DNA of 64,000 nucleotides from Geosiphon pyriformis. Its lineage: Eukaryota > Glomeromycota > Glomeromycetes > Archaeosporales > Geosiphonaceae. Below are positions 12,344 to 25,143 of this stretch, piece after piece; within the stretch, counting starts at the first letter, position 1, and the number at the start of each line of letters is the position of its first letter. Made by a program: the position numbers and the translations under genes. The stretch covers positions 693,639-757,638 of the forward strand of contig JAAOMT010000289.1 in the NCBI GenBank assembly GCA_016748015.1, read 5' to 3'. A model generated the notes under the pieces. That model was not told where the DNA came from and did no database searches. It saw nothing but the letters and a program-made list of their open reading frames with translations.

Positions 12344-12525
12344 TAATAAAAAAAAATTACTGAAGAAGGATGAGAACGAAAGCCAGAATGCTCAAAATGA
12401 TGGCAAACTCTCGCACAAAGAATAGATATAGTTTCCGTTGAAAAGTGATCGTTACCACTGTTGACACTTTCAATTTATTTAAATTTCTAATGAGATCATT
12501 TAGATTGCGTAGATCATTTCAGCAA
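11613..12525. repeat. Left copy of a 913-bp overlap flanking an assembly gap
   Basis: This stretch (BRR2 N-terminal exon, intron 1 and upstream region) recurs at 12546-13458 with a constant offset of 933 bp. I found one difference, A at 11709 against C at 12642, which changes Val to Gly in BRR2. The copy ends exactly at the run of Ns, as expected for two contigs that overlap but were not merged. Confidence 0.95.
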
Positions 12526-12545
12526 NNNNNNNNNNNNNNNNNNNN
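12526..12545. other. Assembly gap (20 Ns)
   Basis: A run of exactly 20 unknown bases, a usual placeholder for a gap of unknown size. The flanks overlap, so the true gap is negative and about 933 bp of the window is redundant. Confidence 0.99.
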
Positions 12546-13458
12546 ACTGCCACACCTAGTTCATCATCGATATCACCGGCACGATCACCGTCTTTGTCAA
12601 TTTCCATCTCATCATCAGCTCGGTAATCAGTTAATTTTTTGCCAAGATTGACCAGTTGAGCAAAACGATCCGAAGCGATTGGGCCAATAGCCACTTCAAT
12701 CTGCTTCAATTTATCGAAATCTTTCAGAGTATCAGCTTTCAAGATTTTTAAAACATCATCCGCTGCACTGCGAACAACATCTTGACTTTGATCGCCTAGA
12801 TTCTGATATACAAATGCGAGAATTAATTCATAGGCTTCACGTGTTTCTTTTGTTCTTGGCCGATACGAAAGACTCTCCACATCTTCTGTGGCCGTCAACA
12901 CGTTCGAATAGCCATATGCCTTTTTAATGTCTCTTTGAAGCAAATTTCAAGCAAACAATAGTTATTTAATAGGTTTAAAAAAGTGAGTAACATATTTTTC
13001 TCAAAATCAAACCTACGTTTCTTCTTTTCGCCTTCGCTTTTTTTCTTCTGCCTCCTCAGCTTTACGTGGTTTCTTCTTCTTCGCCTCTAGATCCTTCACA
13101 CTACTTCTCTGTGCTCGGGTACCAAAGTCTTTAGGGTTAATCTTTCCCCACAAAGATTCTGGCTCACCCGAAGGTTCATGATCTCGGCGTGGTAACTCGG
13201 ATCTATTAGCTTGAAGTACGAGATTCGAGTTTGCGGTGTACTGATACTGATTGCCACGGGCAATTTGTTCAGCCATTAATAAAAAAAAATTACTGAAGAA
13301 GGATGAGAACGAAAGCCAGAATGCTCAAAATGATGGCAAACTCTCGCACAAAGAATAGATATAGTTTCCGTTGAAAAGTGATCGTTACCACTGTTGACAC
13401 TTTCAATTTATTTAAATTTCTAATGAGATCATTTAGATTGCGTAGATCATTTCAGCAA
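12546..13458 (-). pseudogene. Artefactual second copy of the BRR2 5' end
   Basis: It contains the BRR2 first exon again (13276-13017) and the beginning of the second (12932 down to the gap), with the same intron. It stops at the Ns. The duplicate is an assembly overlap and should not be counted as a gene. The single mismatch (12642) may be a sequencing error or an allelic difference. The sequence beyond 13458 is unique and gives the real upstream region of BRR2. Confidence 0.93.
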
Positions 13459-13515
13459 ATAATATCGCTGATTTGGTAAATTAAGTTTAGTTTTTGAAAT
13501 TTTGTTACTTTCACA
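13277..13515. promoter_or_regulatory. Shared head-to-head promoter of BRR2 and CCT7
   Basis: After removing the redundant contig end, only 239 bp separate the divergent starts of BRR2 and CCT7, so one short region must drive both housekeeping genes. No clear TATA box; a T-rich stretch precedes CCT7. Confidence 0.6.
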
Positions 13516-16050
13516 ATGTCTCGTCCAGGAGTTCCGCTCATGGTTAGTAAAGCTAAAAAAGCTTTACCTGTCCATTCAAATAATTTTCGCGCTTGTATTT
13601 GATACTCCAATTCAGAGTATAAACTCCTCAAAGCCAAAGAATTTTGTTTTAATAATGAAAAAATTAGGGATCTTCATTCATATATATTTGCAAGTACCTA
13701 CCCATCAAAATTTTCTTTTTCTTAAAAGCAACCCCAAATTATATTACTCAAAGAAGGCACAGACGCCTCTCAAGGGAGAGGTCAACTTTTATCAAATATA
13801 AGTGCCTGTATGGCGGTCGTTGATACTGTGCGAAGTACTTTGGGACCCAGAGGGATGGATAAACTAATTGTTGATGATAAGGGTAATTACTAGAAACCTT
13901 TTACCTCATGTTTTTACCAATAATCTCTCTTCAATGATTGAGTTTTTAAAAAGGTGAAGCCACGATTTCTAATGATGGGGCTACCATTATGAAGCTTCTT
14001 GATATTGTTCACCCTGCCGCAAAGACATTGGTTGATATAGCCAGATCACAAGATGCCGAAGTAGGTTCCAGAGTAAATTGTTGAAAATTCAAACACCTTA
14101 GTTAAATCTTTAAGTTGGATTTCGCAATCTACAAAAAAACATAGGTGGGAGACGGGACGACTAGTGTAGTTTTGCTTGCAGGTGAATTTTTAAAAGAAGT
14201 CCGAGGATTTATCGAAGAAGGTGTCAGTCCACATGTAATCATAAAAGGGTACAGGAAAGCAGCCCAATTGGTTAGCATTCTTATTATGCTTGAACTATGT
14301 CTTTCGTGAATAATATTTCTCTGACATTAATCAAGGAGATAATCTTTTGATCTATTGGTAAATCGGCTTGAACAGGCTATAAACAAAATAAAGGAAATCG
14401 CTGTCAAGATTGAGCGTAAAGATGAAACGTGAGTTTCTTCAATTGATTTCTATTTACCTGGATTAACCATATTAATTTCTTTCCTTAGAGAATTTCGGTC
14501 TCTGTTGCTAAAATGCGCCGCAACCGCTATGTCCTCAAAACTGATCCGCTCGCATGAGGATTTTTTTACCAAAATGGTTGTAGATGCTGTTTTATGTTTG
14601 GATCAACAAGATTTAAACGAACGGTTAATAGGTATAAAGAGGATTCCTGGTGGGGCGATGCAAGTAAGTTAAACAAACTGTAATGTATTTGATTTAAATT
14701 GCAACTCGAGATTTAACGAATAAGCATCGCTATCAATTTTATTTGGTATTTTGAATAGGACTCTCTTCTCATAGATGGTGTTGCATTCAAGAAGACCTTT
14801 TCATATGCTGGTTTTGAACAACAGCCAAAGTATTTCGAGAATCCAAAGATTTTGGCGTTAAATGTGGAATTAGAATTAAAAGCCGAGAAAGATAATGCTG
14901 AAGTGCGCGTGGAGGATGTCAATGTATCTTGAAATCTGAACAAATTTGCATATTTATAAATTTATGAAAAAAACGTATAAAAATTTTAATCTTCACTCTT
15001 TCTAAATCAATAGGAATACCAAGCCATTGTTGACGCAGAATGGTCAATTATATACTCTAAACTTGAAGCGATTGTCAATACTGGTGCTAAAATAGTTCTT
15101 TCTAAGCTTCCCATAGGCGATCTAGCCACACAGTATTTTGCAGATCGAGGAATATTTTGTGCCGGAAGGGTACCGAGTGACGATTTAAATCGAGTTGTGA
15201 TTGCAGTTGGCGGCTCAATACAATCTACATGTTCTGATATTGAAGACCGGCATTTGGGTAAATGCCAAACCTTTGAAGAAAAACAAATTGGTGGCGAAAG
15301 GTTCAATTTGTTCCAGGGATGTCCAGCTGCAAAAACATGTACACTTATCCTCCGTGGGGGTGCGGAGCAGTTTATCGCAGAGGTAGAGCGGAGCTTGCAT
15401 GACGCAATAATGATCGTGAAAAGGGCTATAAGCAACTCTTTGATTGTTGCAGGTGGTGGGGCTACTGAGGTTAGATGATTTGGACTAGTATAAAGATTGA
15501 TTACTAATTGCATATCGACTAATATTCTACTATTTGCGTCATAGATGGAATTGTCAAAATATTTGCGAGATCACTCCCGCACTATTGAGGGCAAGCAACA
15601 ATTGATCATTGGTGCGTTTGGTCGTGCCTTGGAAGTTATCCCTCGTCAATTATGTGATAATGCGGGATTCGACGCCACGGATATTTTAAATAAACTGAGG
15701 ATGAAACATGCACATGGTATTTAAAATGAGATAATTATTTGTTGCAGAATTTAATTTTCTTGAACCTTAATCACGAATTCCTTTTCTTAAATCCAGAAGG
15801 AGCTAAATGGTATGGAGTTGATATCAATTCTGAATCAATTGCTGACAATTATGCATCATTTATTTGGGAACCAGCTCTTGTAAAGACAAATGCCATTTCA
15901 GCTGCTACCGAAGCTGCATGCCTCATTCTGAGTGTGGATGAGACGGTAAGGAATCCTCAATCTGAAAAGCCACAAGGTGGTCCTCAAATGCCAAGGGGTG
16001 GAGCACAAAGGGGATTTAGAGGTCGTGGCCGGGGCATACCTCGTCGATGA
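13516..16050 (+). CDS. CCT7: T-complex protein 1 subunit eta (CCT7/TCP1-eta)
   Basis: ATP-driven subunit of the cytosolic TRiC/CCT ring that folds actin, tubulin and WD40 proteins. Ten exons: 13516-13542, 13729-13882, 13954-14060, 14145-14270, 14376-14428, 14489-14663, 14759-14923, 15014-15469, 15545-15716 and 15797-16050. All phases agree and give 562 aa (animal CCT7 is about 543). Conserved blocks: [36 protein letters not shown], the nucleotide-binding [34 protein letters not shown] and [15 protein letters not shown], all specific for the eta subunit. The first exon is only 9 codons; the start is the only ATG that joins in frame to LLKEGTD. The C-terminal tail is Gly/Arg-rich (RGFRGRGRG). 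Its 3' end faces SEH1, 169 bp away. Confidence 0.97.
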
Positions 16051-16219
16051 GAAAATTATTGAGAATTTTTGCATATGGTTCCATATGTTGACAACAAGTT
16101 ATTAAATTTTTGAATTCTGAGTAAATAGCATTCAATTAAACTTTTAGATATGAAATTCTTCAGAAAACGAGGTAGAATATGAATACTAGGAACATAGTTT
16201 GTATTGTACTGTCACCAGA

Positions 16220-17729
16220 CTACATTTCCATATTTTCAGTTTGACGATCGTGACTTAAAACACTCATACATTTCCACTCCCCACTATATGAGGCTATAAA
16301 TAAAAGGGAAAATCAGAACAGAGTTAAGGCAGAATATGTGGAAAACGTAAAATGTTTGTACCTTTCCATAACCTTACTTTTCCATCGTCACCTGAAGACG
16401 ACAAAATAGTGCCCGTAACATTCCATTCCACTCTCCACACCTGGTGTTAGATATCAACGATAAATCTTAAAATAATACTCAAAATAAATGTTGTTGTGTA
16501 ACGGCTTTACCTCAACATTATGATCCCCAAAACTGCAAAGAAGTTCTGCATGATATCCTGTTCTATCTGAAGTTATTTTATAAATCCTCACATGTTGATC
16601 CTTTGAAGCCGTCGCGATTAGTTGGTAGCTTCTATCAGGGAGATGAGTCAACATATTTCAATACCGAACGAGACAAATTTTGACTCATGATCATGTAATG
16701 GCAATCAAAATTGTGATACGAGCCTTCCCATCGTCGGGGCCCAGCTAACGTCGTGTACAGTATCCTCATGGCCAGAGAGTATTTCATAAGCCTGCCACTT
16801 ACCTTGCCCATCCTGTCGAAAAATCTGATGTCGAGGTCGAAAACAGCACTAAAGTTAGATAACTTATTTCTATTAAAAATGGATCAACTAATAACTACTA
16901 ACCTTTGCCTCTTTACCACAGCCTACTACCATCATTGAAGGGGGAAATCGCGACGGACACCATGAAATACAGTAATGACCATCGACTTCTTTTGTTATAG
17001 TTCCAGGATTTATTTCGAATTCCTCCATACAACTATATTCTTCTAAGTTGTTCACATTAAGAAATTCATAAATGCGAACGACACCATCGGCGGCGCATGC
17101 TGCCTAGTCGAAATGCCATTATTCGGTAGACATTAAAAGAGCCTAGTATCTTAAGTGTAAGCCTATTATAATCCAATGTGGAGATTGAAAGAAGCAAACC
17201 AATTTCAAATGCAAAGTATCAGGGGCAAATTCGATGTCTTGCACCGATTTTAAAGCGTCTGGTATACGCGCGCGAAGGATAAAACGCCTTCCACTATTCT
17301 TCGGTTCTATTATATTAAAATCAGTTTAAGAGCTTGAATGAGCTGGGGAATCGACTAATTGAGGTTGCTTTAACAGTTGAGAGTAATGTACCATGATCTT
17401 GTTCCTCCCAAATACGAACACTGCGATCAAAAGAACAGGACGCAATAACTTGCCCAAACTCTGGGTGTGCCCAAGCAACTTTGAGAATTGAACAATCATG
17501 GGCCTATGATGCAAGAAAGTGAATATGGTAGGGTAAAAAATTCGACATCAAAAACAGCCCAAAGTACCCTCCAAGAATCGACCGTTTCCCAACTATTTGT
17601 TTTCGAATTGTGTTCCCAGACTTTGAGCCTTTGGTCGGAAGAACAAGTAACCAATCGTTTGCCATAGAAATCGTAGGCAACATCGTGAATCAAGTCTTCA
17701 TGTGCTGTATCAAATGTCTGAACAGCCAT
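16220..17729 (-). CDS. SEH1: Nucleoporin SEH1 (WD40; Nup84/Nup107 complex and SEA/GATOR2)
   Basis: Seven-bladed WD40 protein shared by the nuclear pore Y-complex and the SEA/GATOR2 regulator of TORC1. Eight exons: 17729-17568, 17503-17392, 17306-17200, 17103-16903, 16824-16724, 16631-16511, 16440-16362 and 16293-16220, giving 318 aa. Diagnostic SEH1 wording: [68 protein letters not shown] and the ending [12 protein letters not shown]. The SEC13 paralogue lacks these. The intron between 16723 and 16632 has no usable GT donor in phase: only a GC donor (AAG/gctcgt) gives [17 protein letters not shown], the conserved join. The protein is some 30-40 aa shorter than yeast and human SEH1, missing only the low-complexity tail. 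Confidence 0.93.
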
Positions 17730-20029
17730 TTGAGTGTAAGTATGGTTTTTTGATAATCTTATTTCGAAAAATAGTTATAAATAAAATTTAGCAATTATAA
17801 ATTTATCTAATTAATTAATTTATGAAAGTGATTTTTTATGAAATTGTATAATTTTTAATGTCACAATTGTAATATTTTATATTATTATTTATTTTGATAA
17901 TTAATTTGATTTGATTCTTAAATAATATTATCTTTGTTTTTGCAATTATTGTTTTTTACTTTTAAGGTTATAATTAAGCAACTATAAATATAAATTATGC
18001 ATTTTTAACATATAACTAGCAATTTAGATTTATGTTAAAAAACATTATATAAAATTAACCAAATCTTAACTGTGGTGTTAATTTTACAAATGTAGATAAT
18101 TAAAACATATTAAAAAATATACTTAATTTATTCTTCTTCTTAAAATAGCTTTATTAATCTAATTAAAAAATGTTATTTTTAATTCTATTCATAAATACTT
18201 AATTTTTTGAAAGCTTATTTATTTATTTTCTATAGCTTAACAATAAAAATCCAGATTTTGTTTTTGTACTTAATTAATAATAAATAAACGATTTTTTTTA
18301 TTTTTATTATAATTATTTTAATGTATTTATAAGCTTTTAAAGCTTTTTAAAACCAATTTTTTAACACAAATTTCGTAGCTAATATTTTATAAAATTACTT
18401 TAATACAGTTAATACATCAATATTTTTACAAAAAAATAATTTAAATAAACTTTTTAAAATATTAAATATGTTACATTAAATATTTTTTATTTTATTGTAA
18501 AAACTTATTATAAAATATTTTTATAATGTATATACAAAAACCAATAATTAAATTTACATAAAAATATGTATTTAAATATTAAATTAAAATAATAATTTTA
18601 TTTCATATTATTAATAAGTTTTTGTATATTGCTTAATTTTTTATTATTATTAAGATTTAATAAGCATGGCCCAATTACTATCTAAAAATTAGGAACAAAC
18701 TAAGTGTTTTAAAACTAAATATAATTCACATGTTTTTTATATATAACCAGCTATTCAAGCCAATTTAGACTATATTACATTGATATAACAAAAGTAAACT
18801 TATCTAATGCCAATATTTTTTGAATTATGTCAAACAATTTGATATTACAAAAGACCAATTCAACCAGCTATTCAGCTATTTCAAGAAATCAGTTTTAATA
18901 CTATTAGATTTATGTATTCAAAGAGACATTAAGTTAGAAAATATATTATTATCAATGCCAGCTAGAAGATTCGAATTATTAGACTTGTTAATATTATCTA
19001 TATAGCACTTTTTTTTAATAAAATTATCTTTTTTTTTAATTTATTAACAACTTTGTTAAAAAAATTCAGATATATCATAAGTTTATTAATCTTAAAGTTA
19101 AAAATATTGCTTAAAACCAAATTACTCTTAATAAATTGTTCAAATACAGCAATCAGAAAAACAATAGGCTTAACAATTAACTCAATCAATACAGAAAGTT
19201 TGGCCAAATCAGATTTCAAAGAAATCAATTAAAAAAACATTAAAGAATTACCAACAATTACAAAAAAAAGAACAAAAGTTATTAGAAATAGAAACTTAAA
19301 AGAGTTCAAAAAAGCAGAAGTTTTGACATAAAATTTAGCACTTACAAAATGTGATATAAACATCTTAAAAACCTTGGAACTTTTAAAAAGAAAAAGTAAA
19401 AATATTTTACAATTTATAGTCAAATGGCCTATTTTTTAATACTTAAAACAATACTAACAATCAAAAGTTTCTTATTAAATACAACACTTTTTTAGTGTAT
19501 TAGTCTTAACTATTGTAGTATTCAAATTAGTTTAAGATTTAAATATAACCAGAACAAAATAAAAACAGTAACCAAAATCAAAAAGTAAAAAATAAAACAA
19601 GTTTAACTATTAACTTAAGAGATCATATTACTAATTTTAAAATTAGTACAGCCAAAAAAAAGGTTAATCAACTTGGTTTTAAACTTATTATAAGACAAAA
19701 TAGTTTTATTTTGATTAACCAAAAGAAGGATTTTAATACTATTCTTGTTTATTAACACTAATCAATGATTCAAAACAAATACAACATATCTAGCTCTTTA
19801 AAATGAACAACAATATATTACTAAACACTAGCAAATTTCAGCACAACTTACCAAAAACACTAAGTGTTGTCTTAATATTAACAGCAAACATATTTAAAGA
19901 CATATCATGTAAGACAATAATAGCAAAAAAGAAATCAAACTCAGAAACCACCAAAAATTTGGCAATTTTAAGAGTAGTCAGATAAACAAAGCTTGTGAAC
20001 TCAACCAAAAATACAGCTTTTAAAAACTT

Positions 20030-20900
20030 TTAAAAAGCAAATTTTACACAAATAAGCTTTATATTGTTTTTTAATATTGACTTAATATTTAGAAAACTAT
20101 GTACAAACTAAAAAACAGCTTTAATATAAGCCAATTTAATCTTAAAAATAATATTAAATACCAAAATAAAAATCATTTATCTAGTAAATCTTTGATGATT
20201 AAAAATAATTTTCTAAATATCACTAATGACAGCATTAAAAATTAGCAGAAAAAATAAATTGGTTTTTATTTATTTAATCCAGTTTTTAAGAACAGATAAT
20301 CTAACAAAAAACTGTTATTTTACTTTTAAAATTGGTAATAATTTATTAGAAGAAACCATATTTGGCAGTACAATTAGTAGTTAATCTTGGCCAATCTTAA
20401 ATAATATATTGGATAATATAATGAAAATCTTATCTAAGATCTTATTAAGAATCATAATAAGATTTAGTATAACAATAGCAGAAATAAATAGCTGCTTTTA
20501 CTTTTTGGAATTCTTGGTCTTTTTGACTATTTTCAAAAAAAAAGTATTAATAATACCAAATATAGCAACAATAATTGAGAAAACCAGCTTGTTAATTGGT
20601 CTATTATTAAAAACTTTTAAGCTCTTGGTAAAAATAAAAACAACACTAAAACTAATCTAAGTATGTCTTTTTGAAAAAACTTTAACTGGTAAAAAACCAG
20701 TCAAAAATAAAAAAGATGTTTTAACAGCCACCAAAAACAGCTTTTTACTATTACTAACTAAAAAAAAGACTTCTAAAATGTTTTATCTAACTGTTTTTAC
20801 AACAGAAAAAACTTTTTTTGTTGAAACTTTGTAAAATACCAAAAAAAAAGTATTAGTTACAGCTTTTTTATTCTTTGTTTTAGTTATAATTATAAAATTA
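20030..20900. repeat. Degenerate repeat block, copy 1
   Basis: Shares order and wording with 22600-23330: both contain an AAAATTTACACAAA-like start, a TTTTATTT-TAATCC block, TCTAAGATCTTA/TTAAGATTTTA, TTTGGT/CTTTTTGACTATT, TTGTTAATTGGTCT and AAAACAACACTAAAACTAA in the same order. Probably internal sequence of one element family, present twice in the same orientation. Confidence 0.65.
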
Positions 20901-21680
20901 AGAAAACAAAGAGTTTATTTATAAAAAATTTTTTTTTTAATTATTTAACAAAAATATGTTTTGCTTAATAAATTAAATTATATTTATTAATATAAATTAT
21001 AATAACAAATATAAATATAAAAAAATAAATAAAATTAATTAATTTTTTTTGTTGATTTTTTAGTCACAATAAAAGTAAATAATTTTTGTAAAAAATAGTT
21101 TTTTTATTCTCTATTCTTTTTTTTCTTATATTTTTTAATTGTTTTTTTTAATATACTTCTGTTTATAACTATAACATTAGTAAATTTTTTTGCTAATAAG
21201 TCTGGTTCTGATATAACTGAATTAGAAATTCACTTAAGCACCAAAAAAAAGTGAGTAAAAAATATTTATTCTTATAGTATGTTTTATAAAGAACCAAAAA
21301 AATTTATTGCTAATAATAATATAGTCGATTTATTTATTGGTTTTTTAAGTCTAGAAAATATTAGTAGTTTTAATACAAAATCTGTGGTGTTTTAAGAAGC
21401 AAAGTTAATAATAAAGTTAGTAATATTAGTAGTCTGTCAAATATAAAGAATATAAAAATATATTTACCAAGAAAACTAGTTATATAAATTTATATACTTT
21501 AGTAATTAACAAGAATATAAATAATATTATGTTAAAAAAAACTTGTATTTAGACATACATATTAAGTTAATTACTGAAAACTCTTTCATTTAATAATTTA
21601 AATGATAATAATAATATTTTAGTATTTTTGTCTTCTAAATTTGTTGGCTTTAAACAGTTGCTATTAGTCAAATTACATGT

Positions 21681-22562
21681 TGTTACAAGTAATTATTTGA
21701 GGTGTTGAAACAAATAACAAACTCATAACTTGATACTTAATAGCTGAAAATGCTAATAATTTCTGAAGATTTTTGAGTCTAAAAGTTTTTGTTGAGTTTT
21801 TTGTATAATAAACAAAGATTTAATTGATGGTTTTTTCTATAATTTTTTTTTTAGCATAATAATCAGTTTAATCTAACAGTTATGTTTTTCTGATAAGCTA
21901 TCTTTAAATTTTTATTCTTATTTCCAGGTCTTTTATCAGACTATCTTTGATATTAAATACTTAGTGCTTAATTTCTTTAATTAATTAGTAAACAACAAAA
22001 AAATAAAACCAAAGAAAATAAAAAAAAATAAAAAAAATCAAGAAAAAAAAATAAAAAAATTAGTATTCTATCAATAGCTGTAATTAAAAGTTATTGTTTT
22101 AATATAGTTAAGTATTGAATTTTATTAACATAGAATATTGATAATAAAAAAAATAATTAATATTTTTAATCAAATAACAATAACATAAATTGGATAATAA
22201 TTAAATATTTTTATTGATATTAATAGATTTCTATTTTAAGTTATAAAAAAAATTTTTTTAAAGAGAAGAGTATTATTGGTTTGAACTCTATTAAATTTTA
22301 AATACTTTTCTGTTTTTAATATTCTCACTATATATACATAATTTATGTTATATAAGATTTTTAGAAATTTTATAATTCCTTAAAAAAATTTTGAAATTCT
22401 GAAATCCTACAATTTTCCAAGAGAAATTCTGTAATTCTAAAATCCTACAATTCTGGAATCCTGTAATTCTTTAAGACAAATCTTGGAATTTCTATTTTAC
22501 TACATTTATTTCTGATTGGCTATTTTACCTATTATTATAATTTTTAATTTTTACAAGTAATA
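21681..22562 (-). repeat. Degenerate LTR (B-type subfamily)
   Basis: It begins TGTTACAAGTAATTATTTG and can be followed colinearly against the B LTRs: AACAAACTCATAACTTG, AAACAAAGATTTAAT, TATTGATAA, TATATATACATAAT (22329-22342), a set of GAAATTCTGxAATCCT repeats, and the end TCTGATTGGCTA...AGTAATA. Nearly all differences are C-to-T or G-to-A. The orientation is the same as element B. No matching target duplication was found. Confidence 0.75.
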
Positions 22563-22599
22563 CCACCAATAAAAACTTTAATAATAGCAACTAAGAAAG

Positions 22600-23330
22600 C
22601 CTTAAAAATAAAATTTACACAAAATAACTTAATATTATTTCTAAAAATTAATTTGAATTTAATAAAGCCAAACAACAAATAAAACAGAAAATTAACTAAA
22701 ACCAACTTGATTTTAAAATAAAAACAAATACTAAAATAAAAATTATTTACTCAAAAAATTTTTAATAATTAAAAATTGTTTTTCAAGTACTATTAAAAAC
22801 AGTATCAAAAAACAAAAAAAAAAAGATTGATTCAGTTTTTATTTGATTAGTTTAATCCTTAAAATTAGGTAACTTAATAAGTTGTTAAAAAAATCTTATT
22901 TAAGATTTTATCTAAAACTATAAAAAAGTTTGATATAACAATAATAAATACAAGTAACTACTACTGTTTTTTTGATTTTTTGGCCTTTTTGGCTATTTGT
23001 AAAAAAATAGTAATGATATTAATAATAATAACAGAAAAAATTAACTTGTTAATTAGTCTGTTGTTGAATATTTTTGGACTTTTGAAGAAAATAAAAACAA
23101 CATTAAAACTAACTTAAATGTATTTTTTAAAAAAAACTTTAATTGAAAAAAAATTACCAGCCAAAGATAAAAAAAATGTTTTAAAAGCTGCGAAAAACAG
23201 CTTTTCACTATTAATATTTAAGAAAAATATTGTTAGAACATTCTGTTTAATTGTTTTAACAATAAAAAAAATAACTCTTAAAACTTTTTTACTCTTTGTT
23301 TTAGATGTAGTCATAAAATAAATAAATAAA
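22600..23330. repeat. Degenerate repeat block, copy 2
   Basis: Second copy of the block at 20030-20900, same orientation, on the other side of the ruined LTR. The two have diverged heavily, and copy 2 is poorer in C and G. Confidence 0.65.
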
Positions 23331-24866
23331 AAGTTTATAAAACAATTTAAAATTTAATTAGTTTATAAATTAAAAAGATTTAAATTTTAATTATAAAATA
23401 ATTTATTATTAAAAAAAACTAATTTATATAAATTTACGTTATTTTTTAATAAATTAATTTTTTATCTGTATTAACAAAATTAAAACAAATCTTATAAAAT
23501 TTTTAAATCATAAATTACATAATATAAAGATTTTTTTTAATAATATTAATAATATATTTTTATTTAATTTAATATTTGTTATAATAATTTAAAATATTCA
23601 ATAAAATTTTTATTTAATAAGTATTTAAAACATTTTGGTTATTTAAAAACAATTTAATAATACTATTAAACAAAACAATATTTAAAAATAAAATAATTGC
23701 TTAAAGTTTTATTAAAATTAAAGCTTTTAACAAATCAAATTAAATTATGTTTTGGTCTAACTTGAATTTAAATTAGTTAAAAAATAACAAGTTTTTTTTT
23801 TTTAAAATCTTAAACAAAAAAGTGCTTTTATATAGTTTTTCTTAAAAAATTTGTTTTTAAAAATTAATTTGGTGAGTTTTTGGATTTCTTTAAATTTAAT
23901 TAGTAATTATAAAAAACATATAAATGCTTAACTTTAAATTTTAATCTTGTTTTATTAAATTAATGAATTTTTTAATATTAAATAATAATGTAAGTGTTTA
24001 ATGTAGTTTTAATTAATTTGTATAACTGGTTATATATAGCAAATATATAAAACATGTTTTTTGTATAATAATTTTTTATTGAGTAATAGTTGAGCCACAC
24101 TTTGTTAAAGCATAATAAAAAAACAAAAAAACAACACAAAATAATTATTTTCAAGTTTTAAATTTATTATATGAATATGTACTATTATTTTTTATTTATT
24201 TATTTAATTAACGAGTGAGGCCCAAACGCCATTATTTTAATGTGTAATATTTTTTAATAAATTTATAATTTGTTGATTCATGGTTAACTTTAATTTTGTC
24301 AATGAAACTGTTTTACTATGGATAATATTTAATTCGAAATGATAAAAATATATAGATGCGTAATAAGTTTCTTGGATATTTCAGAGTATAAAAATTGGAA
24401 CATGAATTTATCTAAACGTGGATTTGGTCAATAAATTAATATAAACAACTGAAAGGTTAAAAGGTTGGAATTACAGATCCCAACAATCTTATACTTTAAT
24501 TTTTGTGAGTTGCGTGTGTTGTAAGCTATATCTATTGTTTATTTTATAAGCTTTGATTATACAGATCACAAGAATCATGCTAAAAATATTTGGAAAGAAA
24601 CTTTCGCAAATTCTTTTAAAAATATAAGTTATCCACAAAAATATTTCCGAAAATACAAATAAAGCTCTTCCCGTTTAGAATCTCAGCTTTTCAATTTCAG
24701 AAAAAATTCTTTCAAGAAAAATTTATTTCTACACGAATACATAGACATCTAAATAACGATACGGTGTGCTTTCAAAGAATTGATTTTTGCTGCTCATTAA
24801 TTTAGAATTGTTTGGAATATAATATATTTTTATTGTATAATTAATTCATCTCCCCACAGGGTAATA

Positions 24867-24989
24867 TTATAACTGGTCAAAAATTCCCAGTTTATTTAGT
24901 GCATCAATATCAAAGTCCTTAGCTAAAGCCGGATTTATCATCTGACCTTCAAAGAAAGAAGTGGTGTATGAGTCATTGATTATTTCCAT
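24867..24989 (-). CDS. Small ORF downstream of UBA2, possible terminal exon
   Basis: A 40-codon ORF (MEIINDSYTTSFF... ending LGIFDQL) with acidic, balanced composition and codon use like the host genes and unlike the AT-rich surroundings. A splice-site-like AG (tacttttaag) precedes its ATG. Just upstream on the same strand (25080-25045) another short coding-like stretch (KVAGCSGLDEQ) ends at a gtaagt donor, but I could not join the two in frame. It could be the end of an unrecognised small gene or a relic. Function unknown. Confidence 0.3.
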   Translation of the reverse strand: MEIINDSYTTSFFEGQMINPALAKDFDIDALNKLGIFDQL

Positions 24990-25143
24990 GCCTTAAAAGT
25001 ATTAAAAGGAACTAATTTCGAGTTATATTGAAAACAACTTACTGCTCATCTAAACCTGAACAGCCGGCTACTTTTTTCAATCAAAATCTCGAGGATTAGG
25101 GACCAGTTTTACAGTAATTTACCGATCCCATCGTTTGGTATTT

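Larger units (their letters stand above)
17730..24866. repeat. AT-rich tract of decayed retroelements
   Basis: Seven kilobases with almost no G or C and no host gene that I can support. Long stretches of 18780-20900 are A-rich with C but little G on the plus strand, the same skew as the coding strand of the gypsy elements further right. A ruined LTR is at about 21681-22562, and two similar blocks lie either side of it (about 20030-20900 and 22600-23330). The ORFs here are short, Lys/Ile/Asn/Phe-rich and not recognisable. It looks like old insertions eroded by C-to-T and G-to-A change. Confidence 0.75.

Noticed and set aside
12546-13276. A second BRR2 gene or segmental duplication
   Set aside because: The copy is nearly identical, covers intron and promoter, and stops exactly at a 20-N gap; an unmerged contig overlap explains it.
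18820-19005. Protein kinase fragment (frame with QRDIKLENILL)
   Set aside because: Only about 12 residues resemble a kinase catalytic loop; no glycine loop, DFG or flanking domain in AT-rich relic DNA.
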